64,000 bases of DNA from Zygaena filipendulae (taxonomy: Eukaryota > Arthropoda > Insecta > Lepidoptera > Zygaenidae). The first letter of the stretch is position 1. Each line of letters starts with the position of its first letter. The notes beneath the pieces are model-generated. The model was not told the origin of the DNA, did no database searches, and was given only the letters and a program-made list of their open reading frames with translations. Made by a program: the position numbers and the translations under genes. Of this stretch, positions 1 through 21,960 are shown in pieces. The stretch covers positions 10,942,001 through 11,006,000 of the forward strand of contig OU015650.1 in the NCBI GenBank assembly GCA_907165275.2. Direction: 5' to 3'.

Positions 1-1328
1 TAGTACCCTGAGAGATCTAGCAAGAAAAGTTGCAGAAATTAGGTAAAAAAAAATTGCATTTTATGCAACATTCCAGATATTTGATATAAAAATCTAATTT
101 TAGATATTTCATTTTAGATCCCGGATAGATCCAGAAGATGATAATGCATCATTGGCTGTAGCGCCATTGAATATTTTCATTTGTTTAGTAGCGCGTTATT
201 TCAGACAATATGATCTGGCTGATTAACAAACTAGCCAGTCATCCATGTTAGCGGTATGATTTCATTATTAACTTTAAACTACAATTTAACCAAACAAGTA
301 TGATTCTTTTTGTTTAATTTTAAACAAAATTCATTTTAGATTTGTTGACCTTGTTGGCTCAGACGAAATTGGTAGATTTGTTGAAAACAGTAGGTTGCTT
401 ATGAAATAAAGATAGTTAAAGATATGAATGAAGATATGATATGTGTGATAATTATTCAAGATATATGCTCTTTTAAATTAATTTGAGGAAATGAGGATTA
501 TCTAGGTACATATCGTGGCGCTGATTTAGATCTTTCTAATTCTTTTTTCGGCGAAGTCGACAATAAAGCATATTCTTGAAAGGTACTGGATTTCTATTTA
601 AAACAGAGTAACTACAGACAGAGATACCTACATAGGACTGATTTGAATGTGAAAATTGGCCAAGTTGTATGCCTTCTTTAAATAAAGAGGATTATCTACA
701 AAACTTGGCACCTATTTAGATTTCTTCAATTCTTTTGTCGGCGAAATTGATAACCAAGCATATTCTTGATACTGAACTTGGCTTCGACTTTCACATTTAT
801 GTTTTTGATGCTCAGTCGTATTCAAACAATAAATAAATCAAAAAAAAAAGAAAACAACCTGTGAGCCGCTCGCCGACTTGCCCCCTAGCCAAATTGATAT
901 TCTAAAATCGTTAATGCATAGTAAACTAAGTAACGAATCATCATGTCACTTGGTCAGTCAATCAAAATTTTAATTTTCCTATGCGTTAACGATTGTAGAA
1001 TTGTATTCGATCGCGATCGTACTAACAGCTGAAGCTTCGCTCGCTGTGTGCATGGCGCTTGCCTTGTACAATGTACATCCTATACGGCTTAGTGAGTTAG
1101 TTACCTACGTGTATTGAGTAGGTACCTTGTGAATGTAGTCGTTAGCTATATGTAAAGGTGATGTTTTTTAAGTGAATTTATTTTCCCCGTACTATTTTGA
1201 AAAATTACCAAACTTATGATATTATTTTTTCGCTTATCCTATTCGTTATAACGTAGGTAGGTATACCTTCAGCTCTGTAAATATTTGCAGCAAATTTTGC
1301 CACACTTTAATCTATACAAATAATAGTA
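1..1328. other. intergenic, no gene recognised
   Basis: No coding exon is recognisable on either strand. Bases 495-592 and 680-777 are degenerate copies of each other (shared 'gaggattatct' and 'aagcatattcttga'), so a unit of about 185 bp was once tandemly duplicated. Bases 880-1010 resemble the foldback element at 40079-40258 (shared 'taacgaatc' and 'cgttaacgattgta'). Confidence 0.5.
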
Positions 1329-1935
1329 CATTGTTATCCAAGGGGTGAAAGTAACTCATTTAGTGCCGAGACGTGGTTTGGCGACCGAGCGTAGCGAGGG
1401 CGCCAATAGTTCGAGGCACTAAATAAGTTACTTTCTCCCGAGGGTAACACTGTGCTTTTCATTACGAATGCAAGGAAAGTCAAAATAAAAATAGGAATTA
1501 GCTAAAGAAAAAATGAGTGAAGATCGGATAGTCGCTTGACACTTTCCCACCTATTTCTTTTTCTTTGGCCGGCTAGCTATTCAGCCAGTATTTTTTATTT
1601 ACATTGTGGCGACCTAAAAAAAATATTTTCTTTAATTATTAAGTATTAATTAAAGAAAATAAAAAATATAAATAGGAATTAGCTTAAGAAAAAGTGAGTG
1701 AATTTTATTTTAATTAATACCTACTTAAACTTTACGTTATTTCAATTTTACATTGCGCTGGCTGTATAGAAAGTTGAAACATGGTTCAATAGAAATGTGA
1801 AAATAGACCTAGTTTTTTTTAATAATTTGACAGTTGTCAGTTGAAAGCGATTCTCCCTAGGGCTGAAAAGGGCTACTTTCAACCCGCTTCTCAGGCAACT
1901 TCAGACCTACTTTCCGAGCATGAGTAATGAAAAAA
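1329..1935 (+). repeat. 0.6-kb interspersed element, copy 1
   Basis: Nearly the same sequence occurs in reverse orientation at 32317-32900, running from 'ttgttatccaagg' to 'gagcatgagtaatg'. The first 110 bases (1335-1448) form a foldback with arms around 'gaaagtaactcatttagtgcc'. The rest holds two versions of 'aggaattagct(t)aag' in direct order. No protein is encoded. The family is unknown to me, and the inverted pair lies about 31 kb apart. Confidence 0.7.
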
Positions 1936-2255
1936 AAATTGAAGTGTCTGTAGTTTCAAATTTACAGCTTTTCACTAAATGCATACGAAAACATACGGTA
2001 GGTACCTACTTACATCAAAAATCAATTTTTAAAATTTTTCTCTGTTTGTTCCTGCTAATCTCATTAGACCGATTTCGATGGGACTTTCACTCGCAGATAG
2101 CTAATGTTATAAGGAGTAACTAGGCTACTTTTTATTCTGATTGTTTTTATGTAAGTACCTACTGTAAGTATATAATTATGTATATAGTGAAAAGCTGTTA
2201 ATTTGGAATTACAAACACACTTCAATTTTATTTATATGTATTGATTGATGTATAG
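1936..2255 (-). repeat. RTE-like retrotransposon 3' tail, reversed
   Basis: This is the reverse complement of the tail seen at 34826-35115 and 42165-42450. It shares 'ttgaagtgtctg', 'agcttttcact' and 'actttcactcgcag'. A short open frame inside is a by-product and not a gene. A second short tail piece lies at 2190-2255. Confidence 0.55.
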
Positions 2256-2949
2256 ATAGTGACGACTGAGGTGGTATAAATGGTATAATCAATGCCAATG
2301 TGGGTGAAATGGATGTTGACAAAAATTCGTAAAACAAAATTCAAGTCATTTAATTTAACAAAACTAAACAACCAAAAAATAGATAGGTATTACATAAGTA
2401 GTTTATAACTAGGTACTTAAAAAATAACTATATAACGAATTAAATTCGAAACAAGAGATTATTGTGTATTTTTGCAATAAATAAAATTTAAATCGGCATA
2501 AATTAGGAACTAAGAGGAAGAGCAATTAACAGTATTAACCCACCTAACTTCGCTAACAATAAGTACCTACCTATCTTTTTCTCACTAACAATACCAAAAT
2601 AACCATGAATTTGGACGTTAAATTAATAATACCCATAACAAGATGAGATAGAAAACAGAGTTTTCAATAATAAAATAGTTCTAGTGTAACATTAACATGA
2701 ACTCGAAAAGATTCTTTAAAACAGTGTCTCCATGACACAGTGCTATTTCCAGCTCTTTTCATAAGGCGATGTAGCCGCCTCACAGTTTGAATAAATGCAT
2801 TGAGTTAACCGGAAGGTGAACCCTATACAACATACATAGATACCTACGTATTTACTACGTACGAATGTACATAATTATGTTTAAACTTTGTTATACTTGA
2901 TTGAATAGATATACATGTCGGGTATTTTTATAATTCCTGTAGGAATATA
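2256..2949. other. intergenic, nothing recognised
   Basis: AT-rich sequence with no exon, RNA gene or repeat that I can identify. Confidence 0.4.
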
Positions 2950-3211
2950 TAAATATTTATAATATACAGAACTACTAACACCGTTAACCGTACAGAACTA
3001 CTTGCTATACAAACTTTGCCTTAACAATAACGACCATATAAAATAATGTAAATAACCACTGAAAAATATAATATTATTAGCTTTTGCCTGTCCGCGGCTT
3101 CACTCGATTTAATGTAGATTTTATCAACCAATTTTCTATACCTCGCTAATAGTACTTTTTCTGGGTGAAAGGTACTCTTATGTACTTTTCGTACCCCTGA
3201 CAACGTTTATA

Positions 3212-3217
3212 TTTATT
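3212..3217 (-). terminator. candidate poly(A) signal of CTH copy 1
   Basis: Minus-strand AATAAA lies about 120 bases downstream of the CTH copy 1 stop codon. It is the first canonical hexamer after the stop. Such hexamers are frequent by chance in AT-rich DNA. Confidence 0.35.
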
Positions 3218-3336
3218 ATTATAATACTAATCAGGATATAAACGTGTAAAAATTAGATCCATTACCTCACCTATCTAACTGAATATTATATTATTGTATA
3301 AGATTATAAAGGATAAAAACGATATAATTCCAACGA

Positions 3337-12837
<9,501 letters not shown>

Positions 12838-13004
12838 CTGAGAAATTAAATAATAAATCGTATTAGTCCTAGATCAAAGTAAACCCGAAAATAAAGCTAC
12901 AAAACAGGTGCTTGACGACTATGCACAGTGAAAGGAATTAAATTTTTTCCATGGATAAATATCAAGTAGTAGATAAATTGACACACACATTTAAAAGGTC
13001 CGAA

Positions 13005-13447
13005 GATGTAAGTCCACCCTGCAGTACACCGCATTTTAGCATATAATCGCTAGAAGTCGCGTCCTAACATTGTTTGTTTGGCCCCCGTACCAGTATCTCA
13101 ACAGATTCACCACTTTTTCAGGGACCTGAAATCGGCGCAATTTGCTCCAGATAATTTCATAATTAACTAGATCAATTAATGCCCGACTCAGATCCAAAAA
13201 ACAAGCATAAACAGATGCTTTTCTGTTCGTGTAGTAGTATACTATTTGTTTAAGACTTAAATGGCTGAATCAGTTAACTGTGCGTCATCAATCTTAATGG
13301 TTTTCTTCAGCTCGGGCTGCAGTAGGCGCTCATTTGAGTTTTTTAACTTCCCTATAATTGTGCCTAAGGATAGGGCGATAGTTACTAGCCGAACATAGGT
13401 CACCAGTCCGGTTTTTAGGGATTGGAACCACTTCTGTTTTCAGTGTT
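13005..13447 (-). pseudogene. decayed LINE reverse-transcriptase fragment
   Basis: Minus-strand conceptual translation gives pieces typical of non-LTR retrotransposon reverse transcriptase: VPIPKNRTGDLCSASNYRPI near 13380-13440, then WSKLRRFQVPEKVVNLLRYW and YGGQTNNVR near 13070-13160. The blocks are in order but separated by stops and frameshifts, so it is dead. The clade is probably CR1/Jockey-like, judging from these motifs only. It lies upstream of CTH copy 1, within its long first intron if the noncoding exon at 15701 is real. Confidence 0.8.
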
Positions 13448-13699
13448 CAAGTTGACATGTATGTATATTCTACACACATGTTGTATAGTACATAATTTCT
13501 GACATAAAGCTTTTCCTCCACCGAAAAGAATATGCGCGACACTCAAGCCGCCATGTCCGGGAGATCATCCTCTACTCATATTAGTTACAGCTTTTACTTT
13601 AACATTAATTCAAAGACCGTCCCTGAGTGTGGCCGTTTTGGTTTAAATATCGATCACTTCTCATGCTCTGAAACCACATTGCAAGCACTTTTAGTTGAG

Positions 13700-13990
13700 A
13701 CATCAATTAATTACGTGAGGCAATTTTGGCGATTTTTCGACCTCCCTCTCCCCTTGGTGAGATTTCGTGAGATTTTACTCGACCTCTTTCCCCCTCCCCT
13801 AACCTTATGCGAGTTTTTTCGAATTGCTTACCTATTTTTGATGTAAATAATTTAATCTGTTGTATTTATGAAAAAAAACAATGGCAATTTCGCAATTTTA
13901 CCCTGTTTTTACGACAAAATAAATTACGTGATATCTGCGAGGTTCGGATCGACCCCCTCCGCCTCTAAACGCCTCACCTAATTAAGTTGT
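13700..13990. repeat. foldback repeat, 'ttaattacgtgagg' family
   Basis: The ends resemble each other as inverted repeats ('ttaattacgtgaggc' and 'gcctcacctaatta'), with pyrimidine-rich 'cctccctctcccc' arms. A relative is at 43585-43700. The open frame crossing it (13532-13846) is not a convincing gene. Confidence 0.55.
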
Positions 13991-14189
13991 ACTCTATAGT
14001 TCTATCACCTCAAATTCTTCGGAATTTGTTGCCTCGTAATTAAAAAGTTACATAGGAGTCACCCAGACATACTTTTTACGACTAAGTCCCGCTTATCTCA
14101 CCAACTTGAATAAAAAAAGGACCCCTTGACTGAAAAGTCAGTAACTATTACATCAAAAATTCTAATCTACAGAAAAGATTATGAAAATT

Positions 14190-14430
14190 TTTTCACTTAT
14201 AGAGAGCTACAGTGATCCCGAGTGTCACAGGGTACTTTTTATTCCGGAATTCCCACGGGAACTCCGAATTTCCTGTGGGTAAAACCACGTGGGAACATGT
14301 ATCTCACTTTCACTTATAGGAAGCTACAGTGATCCTGAGTGTCATAGGGTACCTACTTTTTATTCCAGAATTCTCGAGGGAGCTCCGAATTTCCCGCGGC
14401 TAAAACCACGGGGCTATCTCTGGATCTACT
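14190..14430. repeat. two adjacent RTE-like tail fragments
   Basis: The same segment 'cacttatag(a/g)(a/g)agctacagtgatcc' followed by 'ggaattcccacggg'-type sequence is present twice in tandem (14195-14300 and 14310-14420). Confidence 0.55.
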
Positions 14431-14739
14431 GAACCGATTTTAAAAATTCTGCGATTTTAAAAGCGAGGCAGGTGCGCCACGGTTGCAAAGGAAGTTAGAG
14501 CAAATGCTCTAATTTGCCCATTTGCTACCAAGTATATTTACAACAATATTCCCAAAAAAGTGAAATTTGAAAATAGTGACTAAGTAAAAACATGACAATA
14601 AAGGGTTTAATACATTTCTTTTCGTTAATAAATGTTTTAGTGTGTGATGAATAGTTTTGTGTGCGAACATTACCCGGCGACACTGGTTTTCATCTGTTTT
14701 CATACTAGATTAAGAATGTCCCTTCTATGATACTTTCTA

Positions 14740-15000
14740 TTCTGTGAGTAGGTACATACCCAACAAGTAGGTAGGTACGTCTGTTATCCTGATCCTGAAT
14801 ATTGTGTGATCGTTCATTAGTGATAGGTAAATAGGTAAGTACCTACCTACCTATCTCATTTCATCCTTTAAAACTTCGAGTGTTTCCGAAGGAACCGAGA
14901 AATTAAAGTAGGTAGGTACCTACCTAGGTGAAATCAAGAGCGTCTGCTAACTACATAGCTTAGGTACCTACCTAGGTAGGTACCTTTAAAGTCGAGGTTA
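14740..15000. repeat. AGGTACCT-rich simple tract
   Basis: Many overlapping 'aggtaggtacctacct' units give short palindromes. There is no gene. Confidence 0.6.
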
Positions 15001-15230
15001 CATCAATTGCAAACAATATTACATTATTTTCCTCATCACGGTCGCGGTCATGGAATTAATCCTTTCCATGCTTACTAGTATAGTAGGTATTATATTATGT
15101 GCCATGCTTCATCATTTTTTAATATGCATGTGTGTGCAGTGTGCATTGTGGTCTACGTGTGCCTGATGTAAGATGTCAGGCTGTGAAATAAAAAGTATTT
15201 CGTCTGACACGTAGTATACTTATTACTCTG

Positions 15231-15367
15231 ACCGCCGCACTCAGAGTCGACTTTAATGATTACTTAGTTAAGTACAGATTTTTAAAACAAAACTGCAACA
15301 AAAACTAAAACAAAACAAATCTATACTTAACTAAGTAATCATTAAAGTCGACTCTGAGTGCGGCGGT
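15231..15367. mobile_element. foldback MITE (137 bp)
   Basis: Inverted termini of about 50 bases match almost perfectly, beginning 'accgccgcactcagagtcg' and ending with its complement. It is an internally deleted member of the 242-bp element at 21441-21682. There is no coding capacity. Confidence 0.85.
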
Positions 15368-15700
15368 GAGGTCTGAGGGCTGTGCTACCGGGTGCGATCG
15401 ACGTGTCGTAAATATGTATATCTAGTTGAATGGAATGAATGTAGGTGCCTACTTAGGTGTTTGTAATAATTTTTACAGGTTTCATCTAACGAAATTGAAT
15501 TTGGATGAAAAAAAAATACATAGGTAGTCTTTTATGTGATGACAATATGTGCGGATAGCGAAGTGTCCAGTCAGAAAATTTAAATAAAAATTTACAACAA
15601 GGTTATACTTGAGCAAAAAACGTGCAAAAATTGCATCATCTTATTTAATTTAATGTCGACCAAAATATAGGTAAAATTTAACTAATATGAAAAAACTTAC

Positions 15701-15840
15701 TTTATGAAGAAAATATTAATTTACGGCAGTGTGTAAAGTTCTTGAAAAATTAAATTTTTTGTTAGACCGGCTACGTAACTACACGATTTGAACTCGTTTA
15801 CAAAACACGACCACTTCCACACACCCACTATCACCTAATG
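15701..15840 (-). other. putative 5' noncoding exon / promoter side of CTH copy 1
   Basis: On the minus strand this block ends in a strong donor (AAA|gtaagt at 15701/15700). It is conserved at 42730-42870 in front of CTH copy 2, although surrounding sequence has been replaced by transposons. The CTH ATG exon is preceded immediately by a splice acceptor, so an upstream noncoding exon is required. The 5' edge is unknown. Conservation could also reflect recency only. Confidence 0.45.
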
Positions 15841-15889
15841 AGAAATGTTTGGCTTTGGTTTTGGAGTTTGGTTTGGAGTAATGATAATG

Positions 15890-16125
15890 GTTCCACTACA
15901 TTATCACCGAGTACAGACGATTGTACGCGATCACGGTAGTGTAGAGGATAATACTCGGCTGTACTCGCCCATCATCGTCTATGATCGCCTGTAACCCGTG
16001 ATTTGTCGGTTTTTGGGCACGCATCTAAGGGAATCGCCTGTGATCGCGTTGAGGTGTCCACAATCCACATTATCGCCGATCACACGATCGACGATCATCG
16101 GCGATAGTGTAGTGCAGGCATAAGA
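15890..16125. repeat. MITE-like inverted repeat rich in 'gatcg' words
   Basis: The ends 'ccactacattatcaccga' and 'tcggcgatagtgtagtg' are imperfect inverted repeats. The inside repeats 'cgatcatcggcgat'/'gatcgcctgt' words. There is no protein. Confidence 0.6.
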
Positions 16126-17249
16126 GTTGTCAGTTGAACGATTGTCGAATGAGGCATGAGCAGTGTTACCAACTCTCGAAAATATTTACGCCTAAAGTTT
16201 AAGTCAAAAACCCCTAAATGTCTCTTAATTTTTTTGACTGAAATTTTTGTAATTATGAAAATCTTAATTTTAAAATAATGGCTTTCTTATGGATCCTAGT
16301 AAAAAATTATAAGAGACATGTTTTTTATAAAAATTAATTTTGAACACCGGTTTTTTTTTTAATGGCAACCAATATTTTCTCCGTAAAACATTGATTTATT
16401 CGTAGACGGAGAATGAACTAGACGAGGCATTCGCGTATAGCGTAAGAGAAAGTGATATTCTTCCTATGCACACATGTAAACTACCAGTATTGCCACTAAA
16501 TAGCATATTCCCAATTTCCAAGGAGTTTTAGTTTGTTTGGTGATGAAAAAGCTATAGGAAGTAAAATGTAGTTTTATAGGATAGGTTGTTTTGTATATAA
16601 ACTATAAATCATCGATCCCTGATGGTGTCGAAGGGATTTATAATATACTAGCTGACCCGCGCGGTTTCACCCGTGGTAATTTCGGAGTTCCCGCGGGAAT
16701 TCCAGGATAAAATATAGTTACAAACCTTCCTCATGAATCACTCTATCTATTGGTGAAAACCGCTCAAAATCCGTTGCGTAATTGAAAGATACACAGAGAT
16801 TATCTATGTATGTAAGCATACATAGAGATATAGGGAAAGAGAAAGCAACTTTATTTTATACTATGTAGTGAAACGGGGCAAGTGAAATGAAAACTATGTA
16901 GGTGCAAATAACGTTTTATTGGAACTTAAGTTCCTTGGCGCACGGTACGGATGAGGCAAACCAGCTTATTTCTCGTCAGGGCATCATAAAAGTTGCACGC
17001 TTGGCTTATGGTTTTTGAAACGATTATTATTATTGCTTGCTTATTGGTTCGCGCCAGCTGCTCTCATTGTCAGTAAGTTTAGTTTTTCGAAAGAAACTGC
17101 TTGGGAAATGCTTGAAACGAATCCTTGAATAGCTATTTGGTTTCCAATTTACACGACCAGTGCTTGCTATCCAGTTAATAAGAGTAACCAATATAAATGG
17201 AAATCTGAAAAACAAAAAAAATATAGAATACACATTGTATTAACATGAA
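16126..17249. other. upstream region with one RTE-like tail
   Basis: Bases 16650-16860 are an RTE-like tail ('gcggtttcacccgtgg', 'ggagttcccgcggg', 'attgaaagatacacag'). Bases 17030-17240 match the right arm at about 44800-44930 ('aagagtaaccaat'). No gene is recognised. Confidence 0.5.
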
Positions 17250-17655
17250 AAATGAAAAAATATATGACGTGGACAATGTAGTCATCAGGCCCAATATTCT
17301 AAAATTTCTAAATCGAATCGAATATAAAATTGTTTATTTCATACACTACTCATATGAGCAAGAGCAAGAGCATGCAAGTTTTTCAGCTTAGACTCACTTT
17401 GCACCAGTCTTACACGCGAAGGGTACAGTAAACGTGATTCTCTTGACGGTCAAATTAAACTTATTCGATTCGATACCGAACTTTTAATACAGCGTCTGAG
17501 AGATAGTTGACTAAAATCTTTCAGTATTTTGTCCCACGTTGAAAAAAAAAAACAAATGATAGAAACGACTGGCAGTTGGCACGAAACTTGGTCGAGATAA
17601 TTTTGTTACACCTCATAGGTACTGAAAAAATGGGAAATTAATCTGGGTAAGTTAG
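17250..17655. other. conserved duplicated noncoding block, left copy
   Basis: It aligns almost without gaps to 45247-45655 ('gtagtcatcaggcccaatat', 'cttgacggtcaaa', 'tcggtcgag' complement region). It is one of the best preserved parts of the duplication outside exons, and no long open frame is shared. It could be an upstream regulatory block or a young repeat. Confidence 0.5.
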
Positions 17656-17696
17656 CAAGTAGCAACCTTTGTTGTAGTATAACCAGTTATTCTTAT

Positions 17697-18300
17697 TATT
17701 TATTTATTTATTTAATCCTTTATTGCACATAAAATAACAATGATACAGTACCTAAAGAAAAAGGAGAAAGCAAATGGCGGTCTTATCGCATAGTTGCGAT
17801 CTCTTCCAGACAACCAATTATGCGAAAGGACAAACAAAAATACATAGACACGGGTGGTTGGGTAAAGCTTTTTAAACATTATACTATACATATCATATAC
17901 CATAATAAATATATACTATGTACTATACAAATACATCAACTACACAATACATGACAATACTTAAACATATAAAATCATTACATACCAACTACCTATACTC
18001 ATGCAGCACATACATTGACATATACATAAATAAATATAACATATTACTAATTATATATACTTAACCAATGTCAAAATATTAAGATAAGAAGGATTAAAAA
18101 TATATCAAACCATAAAATACTATAATGTTACTAAGTAATAGGAGCATTGTAGGAAAGGTAATGACGTCGTAGTACGGATTTGAAGGACGCGATGTTTTTC
18201 GCGCTTCGGATGTCGAGCGGCAGCGAATTCCACAACAACGTGGCCTTCCCCAGATACGATTTTTTTAAGGATGGTGAAAGAGAAATTCTTCTGAGGTATA
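17697..18300 (-). pseudogene. 5'-truncated LINE with reverse-transcriptase C-terminus
   Basis: Minus-strand translation of 18131-18300 gives an uninterrupted LINE ORF2 end: LRRISLSPSLKKSYLGKA, then TLLWNSLPLDIRSAKN and SFKSVLRRHYLSYNAPIT, stopping at 18131. The 3' untranslated part follows and ends at a (taaa)n tail (plus-strand ttta repeats at 17697-17715). The LWNSLPxxIR motif is typical of CR1/Jockey-type elements. It is truncated at its 5' side near 18300. Confidence 0.8.
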
Positions 18301-20099
18301 ACCCGACATATTATACGTGTCTATTGTTTTTTTATTTTCTAACCTCAGAAGAATAACTAAAGCATAGAAGGAAGCTAAATTTAACTAATATAGTCGTCTC
18401 TGTTTTCTTATACACTCATAACAGCATTAGAAAGAGACAGATATAGGTTGCTCAAAATGCAAAATGAAGCCAAGCAAACGTCAATTTGGTTACCTTTGCT
18501 ACCTTTATGATGCTAAATTTAAAAGCTACATAAAGTCGAGGGTTTTCGTCTATAACTTTGTTCATCGCATTTTTTCGTATAATACTTAAGGGCGCATACA
18601 ATAGTGCTTCCAATAAATACAGTATCGATAGAACTAGCGTCATCTAAATTATTGCATTATTTTTCTAAATAAATTTAAGAGCCTTATTAAACACACTTTG
18701 TGCGATAATGCCTATTATAGTGTAAAGGATTACTTAAATGATACAAACGTTTGGTAATGAATTGCTCTTTGCGAGGTTAGATTGTAGATTATTGAATTGA
18801 TAAACTTTATTTGACATAACACAAAGATTTACAGCATACGTATACAACAACTAAACATATATATAACAAGTATTGAGGGTTCGCTTCTCAACCGACGGAC
18901 AGACGTCGCCAGCCGAAGATCTGTGGGCGGACTCCATCCGACGGCTGAGAAACAGTTGTTAAAATAATTGGTTAAAAGTTGTGTGCGTGCTGTTTGCCGT
19001 TACCGGCCTAAAGTGATTAATGAATAAATTTCATTAATAAAATAGTGGCTTGATATATTATTGTCATGCTCACTCAAATGTACCAATGGTTGTGGCGTGT
19101 GAGTCGGGTCGCTCGGTTCCCTCTAGTATGATTGAGTAGGGCGGGGCTTACGAGCACGTCATACTCGTGAACGGGTGCTGTCAGTTGGTACTGGTCATGT
19201 CTTCTCTACTATTATAGACAATCCTAGTTTAACTCCTAATGTATCTGTAGTCTGTACCGGATTAGTATGTGTCTATTGCGGGTTCCGGCTTATTGTTCTC
19301 ACATAGTTAATTGCAAATTGAGTTATTACTAATATTATATTAAAACTTTAAACAGACAGCGTGCTACTGGAGAGTTTGTTGCGCAGCTTCTTCTCTTCAG
19401 TCATAGCACTAGGAAGCTGTGAAGGTGGATATTATATGGATGCTGTCATAATAAATGTAACTTTAATGACGTCAAAAAGAGCCACATTATGGGCCAAATC
19501 TTAATAAATGATTTTGACTTTTTGACTTTTGATGGTCATCGGAACTACTCAATAATAGGTATTTCACGGGTTCCGATTCATTAACTTTAATATGGTTTCT
19601 AAACAATTTATGCGCGTTACAATGTATATCAATTTGTGAATAATTTATCCTGTGTTTATAAATAAATGAGTTGATCAGACCGAAGTGAGTTCTTTATTTC
19701 ACCTTAGCATATTTTGATTTATTGCCAGATATTTATTCCTATTTCTTTGTCCAATATTTAAGGCATTACGTGCAGGTAAATAGCGCGCCATCTTTGAAAA
19801 CATAATTTCTCATAAAGCAATTTATCAAAAATATGCTTACATACGATTGAAGAAATATGCTTACATATGATGAAGTTTTTCCCCCCTAATGAACTGATAC
19901 CATAAAGTATAAACTAAGAAGTCGATATCGGTATTTATTTTATGCATAGTTACATCACTAGCTTTACGCTCTTTAGTCTATGATCGGCTTCACTTCAAAT
20001 GTCGTAAAGCGCTCTCCACATTCGCGCGTAGTTCGCGCGTGAAGCCGCGAAACACCCGCGAACTATAAGTGTGGAATCATGGTGGAGCGCGCTTGAGGC
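18301..20099. other. intergenic with small repeat fragments
   Basis: Bases 18313-18345 match the 'acgtgtctattg...ttttctaac' part of the CRE-bearing repeat family, and 'ctcagaagaataact' follows at about 18344. Bases 19535-19600 are a piece of the 26870-27330 repeat. Bases 19990-20095 form a short GC-rich foldback ('tccacattcgcgcg' with 'gcgaactataagtgtgga'). The rest, including 18860-19500, is unrecognised. Confidence 0.45.
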
Positions 20100-21190
20100 T
20101 CCTTCTATGCTACTGTTATTGTTCTGAGATGGTAACGACATCGACAGTCGCCATTGTTTATGGAATAGCTGCATGGACTAAGTTTCCTTTGCCTTCCCCA
20201 AAAGGGGTAAACTTTACAAAAAAAAAAATGTTTATGGAATAAGGACGTTCTCTTATTCGTCTGTGATAAGGGATCTTTTGGCGGGATTTCTAGCAGAGTG
20301 GACGTCAGTTTTATTTCTTTATTTTGCAAATTAGTTTATCGTGATTAATATTGTGTGATTATGGTGGATTTTGCATAATAGTGATCCATTAGTGATGAAC
20401 AGTATGCGGAAACAGTGAAATAAGATGAAATATGGCGTTCATCGGGAGGATTTCGTTTTACTATACAACTTCCCACAGAGCGTCCTATTAAGGTTCAACT
20501 GTGAAGATTTGCTGCCAAAAGTTCCAGTAAAGCATCGAAATGCATCTCACCAATGCATTTCGATGTAAATAACTTCAGAAGAAGAAAAATACTAATGAAT
20601 TGGCTATATGGACTAAGTTTCCTTCTGCCTTCCCCGAGAGGGGTAAACTTCACCAAAAAAAAAAACTGTGATAAGGACTACGTAATTTGGCAAGATTATA
20701 CATTAAATTAAGAAGGCGAATTAATGTTGATTTTTTGTTATATTTATACAAACGTAGTGATTACCTTCTCTCTGATTTATACCACAAAGCTGTTATTGTG
20801 AACATATTTGCTATTTTGCATAAACCAAACACATTTACATGAAAGTAAATCATTACATACCGTAAATGTTACATACTCCGTTTTCCTTTCATTACGGCTC
20901 TTACAGCCTAAAATACAACATATCACTATGTCCACAACAAAAACAAACACTTTAAACACGATATGAAAGTCTATTTAGCTTTCAATATTGAAAAAAACAA
21001 CGTTTTTTCTCAAAATAAACAAAGACTGGGCAAACTATAACTTTGCCCAACAAAAAAAACCTATACACTAGATAAGGACAAAAGATAATTGGAAATCTCT
21101 TTCACTCATAAGAACAGCCATAACACTGTCTCGCTCATTATTAGAAAGAGAAAGAAATCGCCTCATCTATTCATTCTCCAATTCTCCATC
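20100..21190. repeat. duplicated blocks A (20280-20640) and B (20690-21190)
   Basis: Block A matches 46300-46690 ('gaaacagtgaaataagatga', 'aaatgcatct'). Block B matches 45750-46210 ('ggcaagattatacatta', 'ttcattacggctcttacagc'). In the right arm B precedes A, the opposite of here. Short 'ccttccccgagaggggtaaa' plus poly-A units recur at 20180, 20620, 46640 and 46740 and look like SINE tails. No coding frame is recognised. Confidence 0.6.
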
Positions 21191-21276
21191 TACGGATTTA
21201 TTATAAAACCCGATAAAACCCAAGATACACACTGAGCGTCTCAAAAACGTCCGCCTAAAATGACTGAAAAAGACTA

Positions 21277-21682
21277 ACGGCCGCACTCAGAGTCGACTTT
21301 AATGATTACTTAGTTAATTAACATTAATTTACTGAACGTCTCTGATTACGGCAGTTTTGTTTTAAAAATCCATAATTAACTAAGTAATCATTAAAGTAGA
21401 CTCTGAGTGCGGCGGTAAATCTACTAAAGACTAAAGACTAACCGCCGCACTCAGAGTCGACTTTAATGATTACTTACTTAGTTAAGTATAGATTTTTAAA
21501 ACAAAACTGCCGCAATCAGACAAGTTTAATAAATTCATGTTAATTGGCATTTAACTAATTACGTTACGTCTCATTAAATGCCAATTAACATTAATTTACT
21601 GAACGTCTCTGATTGCGGCAGTTTTGTTTTAAAAATCTATACTTAACTAAGTAATCATTAAAGTCGACTCTGAGTGCGGCCG
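21277..21682. mobile_element. two adjacent foldback MITEs
   Basis: The first (21277-21416) and second (21441-21682) share termini 'ccgcactcagagtcgac'. The second is the longest member (242 bp), with arms of roughly 110 bases that pair nearly end to end. The pair is framed by 'tgaaaaagactaa' on both outer sides (about 21264 and 21700), with 'aaagactaaagacta' between them. There is no coding content. Confidence 0.8.
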
Positions 21683-21960
21683 TAAATCGACTAGATGAAT
21701 GAAAAAGACTAAATCGTGTGCCGATCTTCAGTAGCGCCCCATCCGAATTGACTCTTTTCTAAGTCTGTGCAGGTTAGAAGGAATAATAGGTAGGTATTTA
21801 GGAATTTGAAGAAATAAAGCTGTCAAGTGTAGGTACATGTATTTATAAAGCAAAGAACATAGAAAATAATTATACAAGCTGTGGGTAGTAGGTACCTACA
21901 TAAATAATAAGTTTTTATGATTAATTAGTAGTGCCTCAAAATTGTTTGTGCAATTATCTA

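Noticed and set aside
13532..13846. 104-residue plus-strand frame
   Set aside because: It runs through a pyrimidine-rich foldback repeat, with no family similarity and no splice context.
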